Source of the DNA: Roseicella sp. DB1501
Lineage (GTDB): Bacteria; Pseudomonadota; Alphaproteobacteria; Acetobacterales; Acetobacteraceae
Reading direction: 5' to 3'
Length of the DNA stretch: 64,000 bases
Assembly: GCF_013112485.1 (NCBI RefSeq)
Contig: NZ_JABFHG010000002.1
Span: 549,579 to 613,578 of the forward strand
The translations under genes were made by a program, and so were the position numbers. This document shows, piece after piece, positions 16,707 through 25,820 of this stretch. Under the pieces are notes generated by a model. That model saw only the letters and a list, made by a program, of their open reading frames with translations. It had not been told where the DNA came from and made no database searches. Every line of letters starts with the position of its first letter. The stretch's first letter is position 1.

Positions 16707-18977
16707 TCAGCGCGCGATGTGGTCGAGGACGGGGGCGAAGGCGGCCTCCCAGTCGCGGCCGATCCGGGCCTCCCGGTAGTTGGTCTCCCGCCGGGGCTCG
16801 TCCTGGGCCAGCTTCACCGCCTCCCCCAGCGCCGCGACCAACGCATCGACCGAAGGCTCGGCGCAGAGGATGTTGCGGCAGTACTGGTCGAGCGACACCT
16901 TCGGTCCGAAGCGGTTGGTCACCACCACCGCGCCGCTCGCAGCCAGGTCGAGCGGCGGGTAGCTCGGATGCGGCGTGAACATCAGCGAGAGGCCAACATC
17001 GATGCTGCGGATCAGCGCCGCATAGGTCGCCCAGGGCAGGTTCTGCGCGATCTCCGGCTGGATGCCGCCGGGCAGCGAGATCCGCGGCACGTCCTTGCCG
17101 ACGAAATGGTAGCTCCAGCCCTGCGTCGGCAGCACGCCCTGCTCCATCGCCGCCGAGATCGCCTCGAGGCCGCGGAGGAAGAGGTTCCGATCGTTCTTCG
17201 GCCGGGCGTAGAAGAAGAAGCGGCGCTGCCGCTGCCCGGTTTGGGCCTCGCGGTGATAGATGGTCTCGGGGAAGGCGGGCTCGAAGGCGACGCTGTCGGC
17301 CGCGATGCCGCGCACGCCGTCGGCGATCAGGTAGTCGCGCAGCGCCTTGGTGTTGACGATGAAGCGGATGCGGGTGTCGTCCATCACCTCGCGGCAGCGG
17401 AGCTGCTCGTCGCCGGCGGGGTAGAACATCCGCTCGTCTTCCTGCAGCAGGTACAGGATGCGGTCCGGGCGCACCGCCCGCAGCGCGGCCCAGGTGCTCC
17501 ACCAGGAGGTGGTCAGCAGCAGGTCCTCGCCCCCCATCGGGACGGCGCGGTTGTTGCCGGCATGCAGGAACTCGACATTGCCGTCGTAGCGCACGCCATG
17601 CGCGCTCAGCACCGTGCCGAAATTGCGCGGCTCCGGCGCCTCGAAGCGCGTCACCACGCGGAGCGGCACCTCCAGCCGGCGGGCCAGCAACGCCGCCAGC
17701 ACCACGGCGGTGCCGACGCCGCCGAAGAGATGCCCGGCATTGATGCTGTCGGTCACCAGCGTCAGGCGGCGCGGCGCGGCCGTCTCGGGGAAGGTGGTGA
17801 GCGGCGCGGGCAGGTGCGCGGCGAGGTAGCCATGCACCTCGGTCGTGCCGGGCAGGCTGTTCGGCAGCAGCGCCTCGAGCAGCGGCATCGTCGGCGCCGG
17901 CAGGCCGCCAGGCACCGGCGCGGCGCGGCCGAGGGCGCGCCTGAGCTGCGCGACATAGCTCGGCTCCCGGCGGGCCAGCCCGACCGCGATGCGCATCGGC
18001 TTGGTGATGCGCCAGGAGGTGGAGCGGATCACCGCGTCGCGCAACTGCCGCGCCCGCTGCGCATCGGCCAGCGTCGCATCCCGCTCGGCGCGGGCGGCGC
18101 CGAGCTCGGCGTGAAGCCGGTCCCGCTCCGCCGCCGCCGCCTGCGCCTGGTTGCGCGCCTCGTCGCGCGCCGCGACCGCCGCGTCGCGCTCGGCGATCGC
18201 GGTCTCCTCCATCTCGGCCAGCCGTGCCTCGAGCGCCTGCACGGTGAAATGGTCGCGGACCGCCTCGCCGCGCGTGGCGAAGAAGCGGCGAATGGCGAAG
18301 GCCTGGTCCAGCTCCGCGCTGGCGGCGAAGAGGGCGCGGCAGGGCTCCGGCAGCGCGCTGCCGAGGCCGAGCACACCGAGCCCATGGCCGTGCAGGAACT
18401 CGAAATGCGGATGCGCCGTCCGCAGCTCCCGCCACAGTCGCCAGACGCCGTTGTGGCGCTCGCGCAGGTTGGTGTTGTGGATCAGCACGACGCCGCGATC
18501 CGACATCGTGTCCTGCCAGTCGCGGAAGGCGGCCGCCACCTGCTCGTCATCGGCGGCGTTGATGTGGAGCAGGTCCACCTCGCCGCGGTCGAAATGCGCC
18601 CGCGCCTCCTCCGGCCGCATCCGCAGCAGGGTGGAGAAGGCATGGCCGCGGCCATCGGCCTGCCGGGGGGGACTGAGGCGGATGACGCTCTCGCGCGGCC
18701 GCCCGGGCTCGGCCATGCGCTCGACCGCGAAGCAGCGGGTGGCGAGGCCAAGCCGCTCGACGGCATGGCAGAAGGCGCCGTAGGCGACGCTGTTGGAGCG
18801 GCCGAGCTCGACGATGCTGCGCGGCCGCAGGGCCTTCACCAGCCAGAAGGCGAAGGGCACGTGCAGGTGCCAGGCGGTGGGCCGGTGCGGGCCCGGCATC
18901 CAGTCGACCTCCGGGCCGATCTCGATGCCGGCGAGCATGACGTCGCGGCGGGGAAGGGCTGGGAGGTTCATGTCCAT
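16707..18977 (-). CDS. Methyltransferase / coiled-coil / WsaF-like glycosyltransferase fusion
   Basis: 756 residues in three parts. Residues about 1-215 form a class I methyltransferase-like domain (IVELGRSNSVAYGAF, VDLLHINAADDE, GVVLIHNTN). Residues about 245-315 are a heptad-rich coiled coil (ERDAAVAARDEAR, AERDRLHAELG), which ends in RSTSWRITKPMR (318-329), a linker seen in other fused polysaccharide enzymes. Residues about 400-756 resemble WsaF-type GT-B glycosyltransferases (LLTTSWWSTWAA, YLLQEDERMFYPAG, FTPHPSYPPLDLAASGAVVV). The methyltransferase part lacks a clear GxGxG loop (ELGRSN), so its activity is uncertain. First gene of the polysaccharide run; coiled coils of this kind often set chain length or recruit partners. 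Confidence 0.85.
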   Translation of the reverse strand: MDMNLPALPRRDVMLAGIEIGPEVDWMPGPHRPTAWHLHVPFAFWLVKALRPRSIVELGRSNSVAYGAFCHAVERLGLATRCFAVERMAEPGRPRESVIRLSPPRQADGRGHAFSTLLRMRPEEARAHFDRGEVDLLHINAADDEQVAAAFRDWQDTMSDRGVVLIHNTNLRERHNGVWRLWRELRTAHPHFEFLHGHGLGVLGLGSALPEPCRALFAASAELDQAFAIRRFFATRGEAVRDHFTVQALEARLAEMEETAIAERDAAVAARDEARNQAQAAAAERDRLHAELGAARAERDATLADAQRARQLRDAVIRSTSWRITKPMRIAVGLARREPSYVAQLRRALGRAAPVPGGLPAPTMPLLEALLPNSLPGTTEVHGYLAAHLPAPLTTFPETAAPRRLTLVTDSINAGHLFGGVGTAVVLAALLARRLEVPLRVVTRFEAPEPRNFGTVLSAHGVRYDGNVEFLHAGNNRAVPMGGEDLLLTTSWWSTWAALRAVRPDRILYLLQEDERMFYPAGDEQLRCREVMDDTRIRFIVNTKALRDYLIADGVRGIAADSVAFEPAFPETIYHREAQTGQRQRRFFFYARPKNDRNLFLRGLEAISAAMEQGVLPTQGWSYHFVGKDVPRISLPGGIQPEIAQNLPWATYAALIRSIDVGLSLMFTPHPSYPPLDLAASGAVVVTNRFGPKVSLDQYCRNILCAEPSVDALVAALGEAVKLAQDEPRRETNYREARIGRDWEAAFAPVLDHIAR

Positions 18978-19458
18978 CGCGCTCTATCCGCCTGCCGGAC
19001 GTGCCCGGATGTGTGCATGGGTGCCGCCATGCGGCGGGCATGTCCCGCATCGCAACCTCGCCGCGCCTGCCACGCAATTCCGTCGGTTGGCTGATGCAAA
19101 CTGTATCTCACCCCAGCTCGGCTGCCGGAAATGCGCGCGTTCACGAGACCTCACGATGTGGTGAGATGATGGATGCACAAGCGAAGCTGCCCGGGCCGTG
19201 TCTGTATGCGAGGCAAACTGCATATGTCCAGGCTTGCACCTGTCGCAGCGGCCGGCATCGGCTGAGTATCGATCGGGCATTTTCTCGGGCGGGACCGCAT
19301 GATTTTCCGCCAGTGACGCCAATCCGCCGTCTATGGCTCAGCAATTACAGTGCGCCTCTGCCGCCGCATCCCGGATGTTCCTTCTTCGATCCGGGCCGCA
19401 AGAAATATGTCTCTTTGTGTCACATGGTTTCGAAGACCCGCAAGGGCGGGCCCAGGAC
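18978..19458. other. Low-coding intergenic region, left part
   Basis: About 480 bases without a credible gene. GC content is lower than in the surroundings. It holds a short palindrome CTCAC-GATGTG-GTGAG near 19149 and two similar stretches (GCAAACTGTAT near 19096, GCAAACTGCATAT near 19212). The upstream region of the polysaccharide operon lies here, so promoter and operator sites are expected, but I cannot assign them. Confidence 0.5.
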
Positions 19459-19490
19459 AAAAAAAGGGCGGCGCCCGAAAGCGCCGCCGA
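19459..19490 (-). terminator. Intrinsic terminator of the small RNA
   Basis: Read on the minus strand: GGCGGCGC stem (19481-19488), six-base loop, GCGCCGCC partner (19467-19474), then C and seven T residues (19465-19459). It is the best Rho-independent terminator in the window and no annotated gene ends at it. Confidence 0.85.
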
Positions 19491-19543
19491 GTTTAGGGAG
19501 GAAACGTCCAAGAAAGCAGCAGGCGGAAGACCGCGTTGCTGCG
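19459..19543 (-). ncRNA. Candidate small RNA with anti-Shine-Dalgarno stretch
   Basis: On the minus strand a promoter (see 19550-19578) is followed by about 85 bases with three parts. First is a 5' hairpin: outer stem GCAGCA/TGCTGC (19516-19521 with 19537-19542) and inner stem GCGG/CCGC closing on a short loop. Next comes a single-stranded segment with TTTCCTCCC (19496-19504), complementary to ribosome sites. Last is a perfect eight-base terminator stem with a T7 run. No open frame fits. Architecture matches alphaproteobacterial trans-acting sRNAs that block translation starts through CU-rich loops. The plus-strand reading (AGGGAGGAAA) has no start codon behind it, so it is not a ribosome site. 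Confidence 0.7.
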
Positions 19544-19549
19544 ATGCAC

Positions 19550-19578
19550 AATCTAGCGCGGCGGCCGGGCGGTGCAAG
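19550..19578 (-). promoter_or_regulatory. Sigma-70-like promoter of the small RNA
   Basis: On the minus strand CTTGCA (19578-19573) and TAGATT (19555-19550) are separated by 17 bases, close to the alphaproteobacterial CTTGAC-N17-CTATAT pattern. The predicted start is about seven bases on, near 19543, at the first base of the 5' hairpin region. A CTGC-N3-GCA box (19539-19548) overlaps the start site and could be an operator. Confidence 0.6.
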
Positions 19579-19742
19579 GGCTTTCCCCGCCGCGGCGCAT
19601 TGACAATTGGTCGGAGCCGGTCCGCGATCGTCGCGGGACGGGACCATCGTGCCGGATGCGCGTTCCCCGCTCTGATCCCGGCCGGCATGGCGGCCCGGGG
19701 GCCAGCCCTGGGGGCCAGCAAGGAGAGGTACGGTCAGCCCGC

Positions 19743-21785
19743 ATGCATTTCGAATCCCTCTACCGCCACGGCTTCGCCCGGATCGCCGCCTGCACCATCC
19801 GCACGGCACTCGCCGATCCCGCCGCCAATGCCGCGGCCATCCTCGCCGCGGCGCGGGACTGCGACGCCCGCGGCGCGGCGGTCGCGGTCTTCCCGGAGCT
19901 CGCCCTCTCCGGCTACTCGATCGAGGACCTGCTGCTGCAGGACACGCTGCTCGAGGCGGTGGAGGCGGCGACGGCCGAGCTGCTCGCCGCGGCGGCGGCG
20001 CTGCGGCCGGTGCTGGTGGTCGGGGCGCCGCTGCGCCATGCCGGCCGGGTCTACAACACCGCCCTGGTCATCCATCGCGGCCGGCTGCTCGGCATCGTGC
20101 CGAAGACCTACCTGCCGACCTACCGCGAGTTCTACGAGAAGCGGCAGGTGGCGCCCGGCGACGGCCTGCCCGCCGGCGACATCCGCTTCGCCGGGCAGCA
20201 GGCGCCAGCCGGGGCCGACCTGCTCTTCGCCGCCGAGGACCTGCCCGGCCTCGTCCTGCATACCGAGATCTGCGAGGATTTCTGGGTGCCGATCCCGCCC
20301 AGCTCGGCGGCGGCGCTGGCCGGGGCGACGGTGTTGCTGAACATCAGCGGCAGCCCCATCACCATCGGCAAGGCCGAGACCCGGCGGATGCTCTGCCAGT
20401 CGCAATCGGCCCGCTGCCTCGCCGCCTATGTCTACACCGCCGCCGGCGCCGGCGAATCAACCACCGAGGTCTCCTGGGACGGCCAGGCGGAGATCTGGGA
20501 GAACGGCGCCCTGCTCGCCGAGACCGCGCGCTTCCCGCGCGGCGCGCAGATGGCGGTCGCCGATGTCGATCTCGACCTGCTGCGGCAGGAGCGCATGCGC
20601 CAGGGCACCTTCGACGACAACCGCCGCAACACGCCGGCGGCGCTGCAGACCCGCCGCATCGGCTTCCGCCTCGACCCGCCGGAGGGGGATATCGGCTTCG
20701 AGCGGCCGATCGAGCGCTTCCCCTTCGTGCCGGCGAATCCCGCGCGCCTCGCCCAGGATTGCTACGAGGCCTACAACATCCAGGTGGCCGGCCTGACCCA
20801 GCGGCTGGAGGCGGCGCGCATCCGGCGGCTGGTCATCGGCGTCTCCGGTGGCCTCGATTCCACCCAGGCGCTGATCGTCGCCGCCAAGGCGATGGACCTG
20901 CTCGGCAAGCCGCGCACCGACATCGTCGCCTATACCATGCCCGGATTCGGCACGAGCGAGGGCACCAAGGGCAACGCCCACCGGCTGATGGCCGCCCTCG
21001 GCGTCACCGCGCATGAGCTCGACATCCGCCCGGCGGCGCGGCAGATGCTCGGCGATCTCGGCCACCCCTTCAGCCGGGGCGAGCCGGTCTACGACATCAC
21101 CTTCGAGAACGTGCAGGCGGGACTGCGCACCGACTACCTGTTCCGCGCCGCCAATTACGTGGACGGCATCGTGCTCGGCACCGGCGACCTGTCCGAGCTG
21201 GCGCTCGGCTGGTGCACCTATGGCGTCGGCGACCAGATGTCGCATTACAACGTCAATGCCGGGGTGCCGAAGACCCTGATCCAGCACCTGATCCGCTGGG
21301 TCATCCAGTCCGGCCAGTTCGATGCCGAGGTCGGCGCGACGCTCGAGGCGATCCTCGACACCGAGATCTCGCCCGAGCTGATCCCGGCCACGGAGGACCA
21401 GGCGATCCAGAGCACCGAGGCCAAGGTCGGCCCCTATGCGCTGCAGGACTTCAACCTCTACTACACGCTGCGCTACGGCTTCCGCCCCTCGAAGATCGCC
21501 TTCCTCGCCCTGCGGGCCTGGGGCGACGCGGCGCGCGGGAGCTGGCCGCCGAACTTCCCGGCCGGGAAGCGCAATGCCTATGCGCTGGCCGAGATCCGCC
21601 ACTGGCTGGAGGTGTTCCTGCAGCGCTTCTTCGGCTTCAGCCAGTTCAAGCGCAGCGCCATGCCGAACGGGCCGAAGGTGGCCGCCGGCGGCTCCCTCTC
21701 GCCGCGCGGCGACTGGCGGGCGCCCTCGGACGGCAATGCCCGGGCCTGGCTGGAGGAGCTGCGCCGCAACGTGCCGGAGGGTTGA
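19743..21785 (+). CDS. nadE: Glutamine-dependent NAD+ synthase
   Basis: 680 residues, the length of the long two-domain NadE of actinobacteria and many proteobacteria. The nitrilase-type glutaminase domain (1-290) shows the catalytic triad Glu52 ([10 protein letters not shown]), Lys121 ([12 protein letters not shown]) and Cys177 (HTEICEDFW). The synthetase domain has the ATP pyrophosphatase loop [12 protein letters not shown], then [12 protein letters not shown]. It makes NAD+ from nicotinic acid adenine dinucleotide, ATP and glutamine-derived ammonia in the cytoplasm. The start ATG 19743 is chosen because it begins the domain; an AGGAGAGG site lies 14 bases upstream, slightly far. Upstream in-frame sequence to 19572 is not conserved. 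Confidence 0.96.
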   Translation: MHFESLYRHGFARIAACTIRTALADPAANAAAILAAARDCDARGAAVAVFPELALSGYSIEDLLLQDTLLEAVEAATAELLAAAAALRPVLVVGAPLRHAGRVYNTALVIHRGRLLGIVPKTYLPTYREFYEKRQVAPGDGLPAGDIRFAGQQAPAGADLLFAAEDLPGLVLHTEICEDFWVPIPPSSAAALAGATVLLNISGSPITIGKAETRRMLCQSQSARCLAAYVYTAAGAGESTTEVSWDGQAEIWENGALLAETARFPRGAQMAVADVDLDLLRQERMRQGTFDDNRRNTPAALQTRRIGFRLDPPEGDIGFERPIERFPFVPANPARLAQDCYEAYNIQVAGLTQRLEAARIRRLVIGVSGGLDSTQALIVAAKAMDLLGKPRTDIVAYTMPGFGTSEGTKGNAHRLMAALGVTAHELDIRPAARQMLGDLGHPFSRGEPVYDITFENVQAGLRTDYLFRAANYVDGIVLGTGDLSELALGWCTYGVGDQMSHYNVNAGVPKTLIQHLIRWVIQSGQFDAEVGATLEAILDTEISPELIPATEDQAIQSTEAKVGPYALQDFNLYYTLRYGFRPSKIAFLALRAWGDAARGSWPPNFPAGKRNAYALAEIRHWLEVFLQRFFGFSQFKRSAMPNGPKVAAGGSLSPRGDWRAPSDGNARAWLEELRRNVPEG

Positions 21786-21907
21786 ACCTCGGGCGCAGGA
21801 GGGTCCGACTTGCCGCCCGCCGGGCCGGATGGCGCCGGCGTGTCGCGCTCCCGCTGCATCCGCGGCCGCGTTCATCCGTTGACCGTGGCACAACCGGGAG
21901 GCAAGGC

Positions 21908-22516
21908 ATGGGCGAAGGCGGCTTGCGGCACGGACCGCTCGGACGGCATGCGGTCCATCTCTGCATCGACATGCAGATCCTCTTCCGCGACACCGAATGG
22001 CACACGCCCTGGCTCGAGCGCGTGCTGCCGATGGTCGAGCGGCTGGCCACGGCCTGGCCCGAGCGCACCATCTTCACCCGCTTCATCCCGGCGTCCCGGC
22101 CCGAGGCGGCGAAGGGCACCTGGCGCCGCTACTGGCAGCGCTGGCGGAGCCTGACCCTGGAGGCCCTGCCGCCGGGACAGATCGAGCTCCTGCCGCCCCT
22201 GGCGCGACTCGTCCCACCGGCCGAGCTGCTGGACAAGCCCGGCTACAGCCCCTGGTTCGACACTGCGCTCGAGGCTCGGCTGGCGGCGCGCGGGACGGAT
22301 ACGCTGGTGGTGAGCGGCGCGGAGACGGATATCTGCGTCCTCGCCGCCGTGCTCGGCGCGGTGGATCGCGGCTATCGGGTCGTGGTGCCGGTGGATGCGC
22401 TCTGCTCCTCCTCCGATGCCATGCACGACGCGCTGCTCGGCCTCTATCACAGCCGCTATGGCCAGCAGGTGGAGACGGCGAGCACGGAGGAGATCCTGGC
22501 GGCCTGGCGGGACTGA
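21908..22516 (+). CDS. Isochorismatase-like cysteine hydrolase
   Basis: 202 residues from ATG 21908, preceded by GGGAGGCAAG. The fold and triad of the isochorismatase superfamily are visible: the Asp in LCIDMQILF, a charged segment after the second strand, and the nucleophilic Cys in VVSGAETDICVLAAV. Members hydrolyse amides such as nicotinamide, N-carbamoyl compounds or isochorismate ethers. Closeness to nadE suggests nicotinamidase, but the nicotinamidase zinc motif (DxHxxxH) is not seen, so this is uncertain. The gene is 122 bases after nadE and may share its transcript. Confidence 0.82.
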   Translation: MGEGGLRHGPLGRHAVHLCIDMQILFRDTEWHTPWLERVLPMVERLATAWPERTIFTRFIPASRPEAAKGTWRRYWQRWRSLTLEALPPGQIELLPPLARLVPPAELLDKPGYSPWFDTALEARLAARGTDTLVVSGAETDICVLAAVLGAVDRGYRVVVPVDALCSSSDAMHDALLGLYHSRYGQQVETASTEEILAAWRD

Positions 22517-22606
22517 AGGTTCCCAAGGAGCGGCGTCGCGCGGAAACCCGGGACAGCCGGGGGCCCGCCCCGGCATAATGAGACCCTGGCGATCGGAGGA
22601 GCGGGC

Positions 22607-23893
22607 ATGGCCAAGGACCGCAGCCATCACACCACCATCGGCAATCACCGGCTCAGCCCGGAAACGCTGATGCTCGGCTATGGCTACGATCCCGGCCTCT
22701 CCGAGGGATCGGTCAAGCCGCCCGTCTTCCTCACCTCCACCTTCGTCTTCCGCTCCGCCGAGGAGGGGCGCGACTATTTCGACGTGGTGGCCGGGCGGAA
22801 GGAGGCGCCCGAGGGCGGCGCCGGCCTCGTCTATTCCCGCTTCAACCACCCGAACAGCGAGATCGTCGAGGACCGCCTCTCCCTCTGGGACGGGGCGGAG
22901 ACGGCGCTGGTCTTCGCCTCCGGCATGGCGGCCATCGCCACCACCATCCTCGCCCATGCCCGGCCGGGCGACGTCATCCTGCACAGCCAGCCCCTCTATG
23001 GCGGCACCGAGACGCTGCTGGCCCGCACCCTCGCCGAGTTCGGCATCGGCGCCGAGGGCTTCTCGGCCGGCACCGAGCCGGCGGCGATCGAGGCGGCGGC
23101 GGATCGCGCCCGGGCGCGCGGCCGGGTCGGGCTGATCCTGGTCGAGACGCCCTCCAATCCGCTCAACACGCTGGTCGACCTCGCCGCCATCCAGCGCGCC
23201 GCCGAGCGGATCGGCGCCGAGCAGGGGCATCGCCCGCCCATCGCCTGCGACAACACCATGCTCGGCCCGGTCTTCCAGCAGCCGCTCGCGCATGGCTGCG
23301 ACCTGGTGCTCTACTCGCTGACCAAATATGTCGGCGGGCATAGCGACCTCGTCGCCGGGGCGGTGGCCGGCAGCCGGGCGCAATTGCGGCCGGTGCGGCT
23401 GCTGCGCGGCGCCATCGGCACCCAGCTCGACCCGCATTCCTGCTGGATGCTCGGCCGCTCGCTGGAGACGCTGTCGCTGCGGATGCGGGCGGCGGCGCGC
23501 AATGCCGAGGTGGTGGCGGAGTTCCTCGAGCGGCATCCGCGCATCACTGCGGTGCATGCGCTGAACCACCTGCCGGAGGGCGAGGCGGCGCGGCGGGTCT
23601 ATGACGCGCAGTGCAGCGGCCCCGGCTCGACCTTCAGCATCGAGATCGCCGGCGGTCAGGCGGAGGCCTTCCGGGTGCTGAACGCGCTGCGGGTGTTCAA
23701 GCTCGCGGTCAGCCTGGGCGGCACGGAATCGCTCGCCAGCCACCCGGCCTCCACCACCCATTCCGGCGTGCCGGCCGAGGTCCGGGCCCGCATCGGCGTC
23801 ACCGACGGGCTGGTCCGCCTGTCGATCGGCATCGAGCATGCCGACGACCTCATCGCCGACCTGGCCCAGGCGCTGGCCACGCTGGACAAGTGA
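22607..23893 (+). CDS. Cystathionine gamma-synthase family PLP enzyme
   Basis: 428 residues. Fold-type I Cys/Met metabolism enzyme: [16 protein letters not shown] contacts the PLP phosphate of the neighbouring subunit, [11 protein letters not shown] is the phosphate-binding turn, [13 protein letters not shown] and CDNTMLGP hold the ring-stacking and pyridine-N residues, and [11 protein letters not shown] carries the Schiff-base Lys. [17 protein letters not shown] is the carboxylate-binding segment. Family members are cystathionine gamma-synthase, beta/gamma lyases, methionine gamma-lyase and O-acetylhomoserine sulfhydrylase; I cannot choose among them. The start ATG 22607 has GGAGGAG upstream. 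It converges with the phosphate permease with only seven bases between stops. Confidence 0.9.
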   Translation: MAKDRSHHTTIGNHRLSPETLMLGYGYDPGLSEGSVKPPVFLTSTFVFRSAEEGRDYFDVVAGRKEAPEGGAGLVYSRFNHPNSEIVEDRLSLWDGAETALVFASGMAAIATTILAHARPGDVILHSQPLYGGTETLLARTLAEFGIGAEGFSAGTEPAAIEAAADRARARGRVGLILVETPSNPLNTLVDLAAIQRAAERIGAEQGHRPPIACDNTMLGPVFQQPLAHGCDLVLYSLTKYVGGHSDLVAGAVAGSRAQLRPVRLLRGAIGTQLDPHSCWMLGRSLETLSLRMRAAARNAEVVAEFLERHPRITAVHALNHLPEGEAARRVYDAQCSGPGSTFSIEIAGGQAEAFRVLNALRVFKLAVSLGGTESLASHPASTTHSGVPAEVRARIGVTDGLVRLSIGIEHADDLIADLAQALATLDK

Positions 23894-23900
23894 AGGCGCC

Positions 23901-24905
23901 CTACCCCCCGAGGCCGGCCAGCAGATAGGCGGCGGCGGCGATCGCGGCCGCCGCCGGCATGGTCACCACCCAGGCGACGACGATGTTGCCGGCGACACCC
24001 CAGCGCACCGCCGAGGCGCGCCGGGCGGTGCCGACGCCGATGATGGCGCCGGTGATGGTGTGGGTGGTCGAGACCGGCACGCCAAGCTCGGTCGCCAGGA
24101 ACAGCGTGATGGCGCCGCCCGTCTCGGCGCAGAAGCCCTGCATGGGCGTGAGGCGGGTGATGCGCGAGCCCATGGTGTGGACGATGCGCCAGCCGCCGAA
24201 GAGCGTGCCGAACGCCATCGCTGCCTGGCAGGCCAGCACCACCCAGAGCGGCACGTGGAAGCCGCCCTCCAGCATCCCCTGCGAGTAGAGCAGCACGGCG
24301 ATGATGCCCATGGTCTTCTGCGCGTCGTTGCCGCCATGGCCGAGCGAGTAGAGCGAGGCGGAGCCGAATTGCAGGATGCGGAAGGTGCTGTCGACGGCGA
24401 AGGGGGTACTGCGGGAGAAGACCCAGGAGACCACCAGCACCAGCAGCAGCGCCAGCAGCAGCCCGAGCGCCGGCGAGAGCACGATGGCCAGCAGCGTCTT
24501 GCCGAGCCCCGACCAGACGATGGCGCCGATGCCGGCCTTGGCCGTGCCGGCGCCGACGATGCCGCCGACCAGCGCATGCGAGGAGCTGGAGGGAATGCCG
24601 AAGCGCCAGGTGACGAGGTTCCAGGCGATGGCGCCGACCAGCGCCCCGAAGATCACCCGCGGGTCGATGACCGAGGCCTCGACAATGCCGGTGCCGATGG
24701 TCTGCGCCACGTGCAGGCCGAAGAAGAGGAAGGCGATGAAGTTGAAGCCCGCGGCCCAGAGCACGGCGTATTGCGGGCGCAGCACCCGGGTCGAGACGAT
24801 GGTGGCGATGGAATTGGCCGCGTCGTGCAGCCCGTTGAGGAAGTCGAAGAGCAGCGCCACGGCCACCAGGCCGTAGAGCAGCGGCAGGGCGAGATGCGCG
24901 TCCAT
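23901..24905 (-). CDS. pit: Low-affinity inorganic phosphate transporter, PiT family
   Basis: 334 residues and about ten hydrophobic segments in the inner membrane. Both PiT signature repeats are present: GLHDAANSIATIVSTRVL near the N-terminus and GHGGNDAQKTMG in the second half. Each is paired with a SSSSHALVGG or VSTTHTITGA motif in the re-entrant loops. It imports phosphate, usually as a neutral metal-phosphate complex, driven by protons. It is preceded by a DUF47/PhoU-like gene ending nine bases upstream, the usual two-gene arrangement. Confidence 0.95.
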   Translation of the reverse strand: MDAHLALPLLYGLVAVALLFDFLNGLHDAANSIATIVSTRVLRPQYAVLWAAGFNFIAFLFFGLHVAQTIGTGIVEASVIDPRVIFGALVGAIAWNLVTWRFGIPSSSSHALVGGIVGAGTAKAGIGAIVWSGLGKTLLAIVLSPALGLLLALLLVLVVSWVFSRSTPFAVDSTFRILQFGSASLYSLGHGGNDAQKTMGIIAVLLYSQGMLEGGFHVPLWVVLACQAAMAFGTLFGGWRIVHTMGSRITRLTPMQGFCAETGGAITLFLATELGVPVSTTHTITGAIIGVGTARRASAVRWGVAGNIVVAWVVTMPAAAAIAAAAYLLAGLGG

Positions 24906-24914
24906 CGGCCCGGC

Positions 24915-25559
24915 TCAGACGTGCTCGACCACGATGCCCTCGATCTCGTTCGCCGCGTCGTCGAAGCGGTCCACGATCTTCTCGAGCTGGTCGAAGACCT
25001 CGCGCGCCGCGATGAAGCGCAGCGCCCCCTCGGGCGGCGCGCGGCGGAACAGCTCGGTCACCCCGGCATCGTGGATGTCGTCCGCCTCGCCCTCGATGCG
25101 GCGGATCTGCTCGCAATACTCGTTGATCCGCCCGGCGTTCTGGCCGATGGCCGAGAGCAGCGGCACCGTCTCCCGCAGCAGCGCGGCGCAGCGCTCGATG
25201 GCGTCGCCCATGCGCCGCAGCTCGTCGTCGAACTCGGTCATCTCGAACAGCACGATCGCCTTCGCCGCCTTCTTCATCTGGTCGACCGCATCGTCCATGC
25301 GCCCGATCAGGGTCTGGATGTCGCCGCGGTCGAAGGGGGTGACGAAGGTGCGGCGGACCGCCTGCACCACCTCGCGCGTCACCGCATCGGCATCGTCCTC
25401 GGCGGCAAGGACCGCCGCATAGTGGCGCTGCACCGCCTCGCCGCCCTCGAGCATGCCGCGCAGCGCCCGAGCCCCGCGCATGACGGCCTCGGCATGGCGG
25501 GCGAACATCTCGAAGAACCGCTCCTCGCGCGGCATCAGGCGGCGGAACCAGTGCATCAT
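24915..25559 (-). CDS. DUF47 (PhoU-like) phosphate transport accessory protein
   Basis: 214 residues, all helical, with the two PhoU-like three-helix bundles of DUF47: FEMFARHAEAVMRGARAL at the start, then DADAVTREVVQAVRRTFVTP, MDDAVDQMKKAAKAI, and IRRIEGEADDIHDAGV with the conserved acidic pair. It is thought to gate or regulate the PiT permease encoded next to it. The start is ATG 25559 (MMHWFRRLMP); the open frame upstream to 26927 is antisense to the Bug gene and not coding. Confidence 0.92.
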   Translation of the reverse strand: MMHWFRRLMPREERFFEMFARHAEAVMRGARALRGMLEGGEAVQRHYAAVLAAEDDADAVTREVVQAVRRTFVTPFDRGDIQTLIGRMDDAVDQMKKAAKAIVLFEMTEFDDELRRMGDAIERCAALLRETVPLLSAIGQNAGRINEYCEQIRRIEGEADDIHDAGVTELFRRAPPEGALRFIAAREVFDQLEKIVDRFDDAANEIEGIVVEHV

Positions 25560-25820
25560 CCGGGGCTGTTCCCTTGGGCAGGCCGGCATCGGGTCGCAAC
25601 GGGCGACAGGGCGGGCGGTCATCCATTTGTCACATTTCCCGCGCGCCGGCACGGTTCCCTCGCCCTCGCCTGCCCCCGCCGCCGGCCTCACCACGCCGAT
25701 GGCGCTTGCCGCGACGGTTGCGCCGGCGCGAGGATGCTGCCGGGCGAACCGGGACCGCCGCCGCGGCGGCCCGGCGAGCATGCGGAACCAGCGCACCGAC
25801 CAGCGCACCGGGAGGAACAG

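Noticed and set aside
15633..19094. A 1153-codon open frame on the plus strand
   Set aside because: It is antisense to two well-supported glycosyltransferase genes and its translation is Arg/Ala/Gly/His-rich low-complexity sequence, the usual result of GC-rich third positions.
19496..19504. AGGGAGGAAA on the plus strand as a ribosome-binding site
   Set aside because: No start codon follows at a usable distance; the minus-strand reading as an anti-SD segment of a small RNA explains it better.
19001..19603. A 200-codon plus-strand frame in the low-coding island
   Set aside because: Lys/Arg/Pro-rich without domain pattern, and it runs through the small-RNA terminator on the opposite strand.
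21908..22516. Calling the isochorismatase-like gene a nicotinamidase because it follows nadE
   Set aside because: The nicotinamidase metal motif is not visible and the genes are 122 bases apart, so the neighbourhood alone is not enough.
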